Assembly: GCA_003427395.1 (NCBI GenBank)
Contig: BFEA01000020.1
Location: 1,340,334 to 1,361,192, forward strand
Source: Chara braunii
Taxonomy: Eukaryota > Streptophyta > Charophyceae > Charales > Characeae
Direction of reading: 5' to 3'
Length of the DNA stretch: 20,859 nt
Below the pieces are notes generated by a model. That model did not search any database and was not told the DNA's origin. It was given only the letters and a program-made list of their open reading frames with translations. The first letter of the stretch is position 1. Every line of letters starts with the position of its first letter. This document shows, piece after piece, positions 17,025-20,859 of this stretch. The position numbers were made by a program, and so were the translations under genes.

Positions 17025-18090
17025 TGACGAGTAACAAGACTCGGAAGAACTACTGAACAAAAACCACACATCTTGTCAGTAACCAAAATCGTTCTGGAGC
17101 CTGCAAAAGGCAGCACCTGACTATCAGGTGTCACTCAGCAGCCCTAATATAAGTCTCTGTCAACCTTCCTACCGTGTTACCAAGCCTCTTCTAGGCCTCA
17201 CACCCCCAACTGCTAGGTTACGAAGGGGTGCGACCCACCTCAGAAAAGCCCCCCACCTGCTAGGTCACAGGGCCGAGCGACCACCCTGGCTCCTGCCAGC
17301 ATCGTCTTGGTAACAACCCAAAAATGGCCACTGGAATGCCTTCCTCCCTCGGCAACAGGCGTCATGCCCCTGCCTTGCTCAGGTTACAGGGCAGCACAAC
17401 CAAGGCCCAGCGCCAGCCAGTGTCATTCTGGCCTCGGCCAATCGCAAGCCTCTGAGTGCAAAGCCATCAGCACAACATCAGTCAAACCACGAAGCCCCAC
17501 CTCAGCCACAGTTCCAGAATGCCAAAACTGGCCCAACTCAACACCCAGGACCACCCTTCAATCCTCTTACCGCACTCCGGCAAGGCTTACTGCAGTAGAG
17601 CCACCATCTCTGCCGCTGCTGTGCCCGAACCCAATCCTACCGACTAGGCCCTTCATCAGCAGGACGCATGACATCCGTCCATCCTCATACCCCACTTAGC
17701 TTCAATAGGCACTGCCCCCTATCTGCGCGACCCAAACACAGAGAGGAAAGCTGGGACAGAAACCCCCCACGAACTCAGTGCTAATGTGTTTTTGCCCAAC
17801 CAGCATGACTCCATCCTTTGGAAATTATAGGCTTAAAAACGCTGGAGAACATATACACAGAAAGCAATGACAGGGAAAATGCCCTCTACTTCCACCAGAA
17901 GAGGGGAAGGGAGGGAAAGCCAACCTCTCTCCCTATGGAAGTCCAGCTTTAGCCCGTAACTCAACTGCACCTAAAAGGGTCATAGAACAACCCACCGAAG
18001 TACTCCTTCCCGCCAAAAAACAACCCCCTGTTCTTATACTGCCCCCGCCAGAAGGCACCCCCTTACCTCACCAGCCCCAGATAAGAAAGA
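17025..18090. other. C-rich, repeat-like region, no gene supported
   Basis: The + strand is C-rich, with recurring ctgctaggttac / ctgctaggtcac / ctcaggttacagg motifs (17210-17390). Fairly open Pro/Gln/Ser-rich frames on the + strand (17307-17699 and others) could be the low-complexity part of a decayed ORF1, but there is no folded domain to confirm this. Confidence 0.35.
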
Positions 18091-19159
18091 ACAGCCCTCT
18101 AAACGGTCACCTCTGCTCCCTGAACGACATACAATTCCTCCTTTTTTTTTTTCTTTTTTTTTTTTTTCTTTTTCTTTTCTTTTCAAAACAGAGCCCAGGG
18201 TGTTGTAGAGGCCAGTTACTAGGCTCACATTGATCGCCGGAAGCTGTCATCCATGATTGCCCTGAAGAGACGGGGCTACCCTCTCATCCCATTCTCACGT
18301 CAATACTCCTAGCGCATCCCCTATTCCTACTATCCTACCTCAGTGTGACCAGCACTCAGGATCATTACCCTACCATCGAGGGGAACTTGGACCGAACAGT
18401 AGTGACAGGCACCAGGGCTAGTGACCCAGCCCTGGTGGAAGCATAGTCGAACGAACCTCGTCGCACGGGAACTTCGGACGCCAGGCTCAAGCAATCACCT
18501 ATTAGCCCCTAAGTAGACCGACTAGTAACTCATGCCCTCTCTTATCATTGCGACACCTATTATTAGTTGGTCGTGACCTCCTCCCAGCCCTGTGGTTTTT
18601 ATGTATATGTGATGTCCGGTATTGTAGGTATGTGCCCGCAGGCTATGTGTATATGTTTTTTGTAATGTGTGTGGACCCGTAGCAGACGCTGCTCCCCACC
18701 ATGGAGCATCTGCGAAGTGAATACCAGTGTGAGGTGCTCTTCTCACCTCTACCAGTGTCTGTGTAAGCCATGTGTAGGTAGTATCTATGGGAGCCCTAGA
18801 AACACCTTGCCTCAACGCAGCGGAGGGGCGACCCTATGCGCCCTTAATGTGCTGCCAACGAATAGACAGCCTTCCTCCAGAACCCGGATCATTGGCTGAG
18901 GCTCCTCCCCCCCCAAAGGACCCCATGCCTAAGTGCTCTATCCTCAGTAAAGACTGTCTCCCACCTATCAGCAGAATCCGGTCATCGGCTAGGTACTTCC
19001 TATAGGGATCAGAGGGACAGACTACAGACTCAGTAGGTGGTGGGCCATCATCCGTCCTTCCACCAGCCCCCAGCCTCATCCCTCCGATAGCCTATCGTGG
19101 TTATACCTGTAGTCAGTATCTTGGGTAGTGTCTAACATGTGTGTATGTGTGTGTGTGTA

Positions 19160-19226
19160 TGTGAATCTCGAACCTGTGACCTCCAGTATGAAGCTGGAGG
19201 GTTCTACCATATGCATTACCACAGGA
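19160..19226 (-). other. Internal tRNA-like module
   Basis: The minus strand has GTGGTAATGCATATGGTAGAAC (A-box-like), a perfect 7-bp arm CCTCCAG/CTGGAGG (19200-19194 with 19186-19180) around a 7-base loop CTTCATA, and the B-box-like GGTTCGAGATTC. The T-arm is poor and the base after the would-be anticodon is a pyrimidine, so a functional tRNA is doubtful. A GT-rich microsatellite (19139-19162) follows it. Confidence 0.5.
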
Positions 19227-19445
19227 AGTGAATGGAATGTGTGGAATATGTAGACTGGGGGAGAGCATCAGAGCGACCAAAGCCAACACCAGCAAGCAAC
19301 CAAGTCCAGACCAGCATACAACACCCATGGACTAGTCCCCTGGGTGGTGCGCAGGCAGTGTCTGTAATAATACCATGCGTCAGCCCAGGGGAGTATGTGT
19401 CCAGCCGTGCGTCATTCTAACGCCCTGCCGGTGTCCATGCGCGAG

Positions 19446-19528
19446 GCTGCGGAGTTTTGAACCCGCAACCTCATACCACAATGCGCATTTCCAACCGGTG
19501 CTCTAACCACTGAGCTACATCAACTGGA
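19446..19528 (-). other. tRNA-like 5' head of the 1.4-kb element
   Basis: The minus strand reads TAGCTCAGTGGTTAGAGC (A box; the D-arm GCTC/GAGC pairs) and TGCGGGTTCAAAACTCCGCA (B box; the T-stem TGCGG/CCGCA pairs). These give an internal Pol III promoter at the expected 5' end, about 17 bp inside the target-site duplication. Confidence 0.75.
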
Positions 19529-19734
19529 CTACATACATACATATATACAATTCCTCCTGGAGTATGCCCCCGCACAGCTGAAGTTCCCCCTTCCCTCCTG
19601 TCCCGCCCCCTCCAAGTGAAACAGCTCTCTCAATGTCCCAACCCATAGACAGAGCACCCCACTACCCAAGTCGTCAATTCCGGTGGTTCTCTCACCACCA
19701 CTGGGATTGAGGACTTGCAAAAGGGCTTTCAACC

Positions 19735-19758
19735 AAAAAAAAAAAAAAAAAAAAAAAA
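19735..19758 (+). repeat. A24 tract = poly(A) tail of element E
   Basis: Twenty-four uninterrupted A directly before the right target-site copy (gag then acagccctct). Confidence 0.8.
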
Positions 19759-19771
19759 GAGACAGCCCTCT

Positions 19772-20400
19772 CAACTACTCACCCTGCTAAATCAGCACCC
19801 TCCCCAACCGCCATGACTGATCCGACCCGAAAATCAGCCCGTCCCGGAAAGGACAAACCCTCGATGCCACCCGTCCCCTCTCAAGGATAACACCTCCCAC
19901 CTTGTGGAACCCCCACAGGGAAGAGCTCCGAACCTGAAAGAGATACTCTCAATGGACGTCTATCACCCCAAACACTACAAGTACACAGAATGAAAACTAG
20001 TCATGAAAAGCTCATAGAAATATCCATTCTCTTTTTTCGGAGAGCACAGATGAAGTCATTTCAGAATTAAACTAGACCAAAGAACATAGAAAATGGAATT
20101 CCGGAATCTCCGAACCCACCCCAGAATAAAAAATTACTTGTATAACTCTGCATTGATTATTAATCTACGAACTTGAGGATCTAGAAAGCCAAATTCACAG
20201 ACTAAAGTCACTAAACAAAGAAACTTAAGAAAGATGTCCAAGTGGACTTATGACTCTAATTTTGTAACATCTTTCTAATATCAAGATTTAGAAAATGGCT
20301 TGGAGACTTAGCCATAAGATCAGTACTTGGTAAACAAGGTTTAGCAAGTAGATCTTTAGACATCAGAACAGAGTTCTGATTTACGATTATCTTCTTCTTC
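19772..20400. other. No gene seen
   Basis: C-rich sequence (to about 19930) passes into A/T-rich sequence. A + strand stretch near 20165-20230 reads YELEDLESQIHRLKSLNKE, a heptad-like pattern that could be a coiled-coil remnant of a LINE ORF1, but frequent stops surround it. Confidence 0.35.
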
Positions 20401-20830
20401 TTTTTTTTCATTTTTTTTTTTTTTCAGAACAATCCCCCTAGTGCTAGCGGTGCTGGTAAGAGCAGACACCGCTATCACCTGGGGAGAGTGTTACATGCAC
20501 AGATATGCAATGTACGTAATAAACCGAGAATCTGCAATGTGATGAAAAGGACTGAATAGACAATGCGGTGCGAGTAAAATCTCGACAAGCAATGTACATT
20601 CTCATTCATACATAAAGATGCTGAAGAGCGCAGGGAAGACTTTGATACAAAGGCTGACCTGACAGGACTGACCTCATTCACGTAGTTCAGAGTAACGAAG
20701 CAGAATGCTAGCGTACTACTAACTAGCCCAATCGATGTTTGAACTCAGACTAAACATGCATTCTATCCATCACCAGTGTGAAGGAGCCTGGCGCTGCACA
20801 CAAGAAGAAAGCGCCAGGTCCAGACATACA
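20401..20830 (-). mobile_element. Element F: tRNA-like head with LINE-type 3' hairpin
   Basis: The minus strand has a tRNA-like segment (20784-20733: CTGGTGATGGATAGAATGCA and GTCTGAGTTCAAACATCG), a body of about 250 bp, a hairpin (20478-20441) related to that of LINE A, and an A-rich tail seen as T-runs (20401-20424). A second hairpin (arms 20787-20795 and 20810-20818, cctggcgct/agcgccagg) lies just outside the head. The 5' end may extend to or past the window edge. Confidence 0.55.
20441..20478 (-). other. Element F 3'-terminal hairpin
   Basis: Arms 20441-20452 and 20467-20478 pair at 11 of 12 positions. The 14-base loop ctggtaagagcaga differs at two positions from LINE A's. A T-to-C change in the left arm (tagcgg versus tagtgg) is matched by A-to-G in the right arm, a compensatory pair. 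Confidence 0.7.
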
Positions 20831-20859
20831 CAGACGAAGAGATAAGGATCAGACGAAAG

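Larger units (their letters stand above)
18129..19557 (-). mobile_element. 1.4-kb tRNA-headed retroposon inserted into element E
   Basis: A perfect 13-bp direct repeat atacaattcctcc flanks it (18129-18141 and 19545-19557). The left side begins with a T/C-rich tract (18142-18184), i.e. an A-tail on the minus strand. The right end carries a tRNA-like head (19446-19528, minus). A second tRNA-like module lies at 19160-19226. The body (about 18186-19150) has no long ORF with a known domain, and two diverged copies of a segment (ccagaacccggatcattggc near 18878 and gcagaatccggtcatcggct near 18971). It must have been mobilised in trans. Confidence 0.8.
18091..19771 (+). mobile_element. SINE-like retroposon E (+ strand), split by a nested insertion
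   Basis: A 10-bp direct repeat acagccctct lies at 18091-18100 and 19762-19771. The right copy follows an A24 tract (19735-19758), as expected for a + strand retroposon with tail and target-site duplication. Without the nested element the insert is about 245 bp (18101-18141 plus 19558-19761). No tRNA-like head is seen, so it is 5'-truncated or of another type. Confidence 0.6.

Noticed and set aside
17128-17699. Pro/Ser/Thr-rich + strand proteins as genes
   Set aside because: C-rich composition gives long open frames in more than one phase, and no folded domain is seen.
19160-19226. Functional tRNA with a UCA anticodon (selenocysteine or suppressor type)
   Set aside because: The T-arm does not pair well, the position after the anticodon is a pyrimidine, and it sits inside a retroposon.

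Overview
This is repeat-rich, non-coding-dominated nuclear DNA from a eukaryote. No intact host gene is visible. The best guess at origin is a green-plant (streptophyte-type) genome: the LINEs have an AP-endonuclease, an RT with a FADD catalytic motif, and a C-terminal Cys/His segment resembling the zf-RVT domain usual in plant LINEs. The window also has several tRNA-headed SINE-like elements and long AG, T and A tracts. The species cannot be named from the sequence.

Layout: 1-1604 is the 3' half of a minus-strand LINE (LINE A) with an uninterrupted ORF2 C-terminus. 1691-~10190 is a nearly complete but decayed minus-strand LINE (LINE B): poly(A) tail seen as T25, 3'UTR, ORF2 (RT and endonuclease) broken by stops and frameshifts, then a broken ORF1. 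10199-10440 is simple-sequence DNA. 10900-12930 is a mosaic of diverged tandem and dispersed repeats without genes. 13068-13500 is unusually dense in TTGAC cores. 14236-14460 is a third LINE 3' end. At 14943-14980 there is a perfect layout of the Nextera (Tn5) mate-pair junction adapter followed by N, so the left and right parts may not be contiguous in the genome.

Right of the adapter are two tRNA-like SINE heads, an (AG)43 microsatellite, a 137-bp duplication across an N (probably two alleles placed in tandem), a foldback repeat, a fourth LINE 3' core, a nested retro-insertion with target-site duplications on both elements, and a terminal element that combines a tRNA-like head with the LINE 3' hairpin.

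The most interesting signal is shared by these elements. Four LINE 3' ends carry a nearly invariant 53-bp core. Three ends carry a hairpin with a 14-nt loop of conserved sequence on stems that differ but still pair. This suggests an RNA recognition signal for the LINE reverse transcriptase, possibly borrowed by a SINE. The window also holds assembly artefacts (adapter, N-joined duplication) that should be dealt with before any long-range interpretation.
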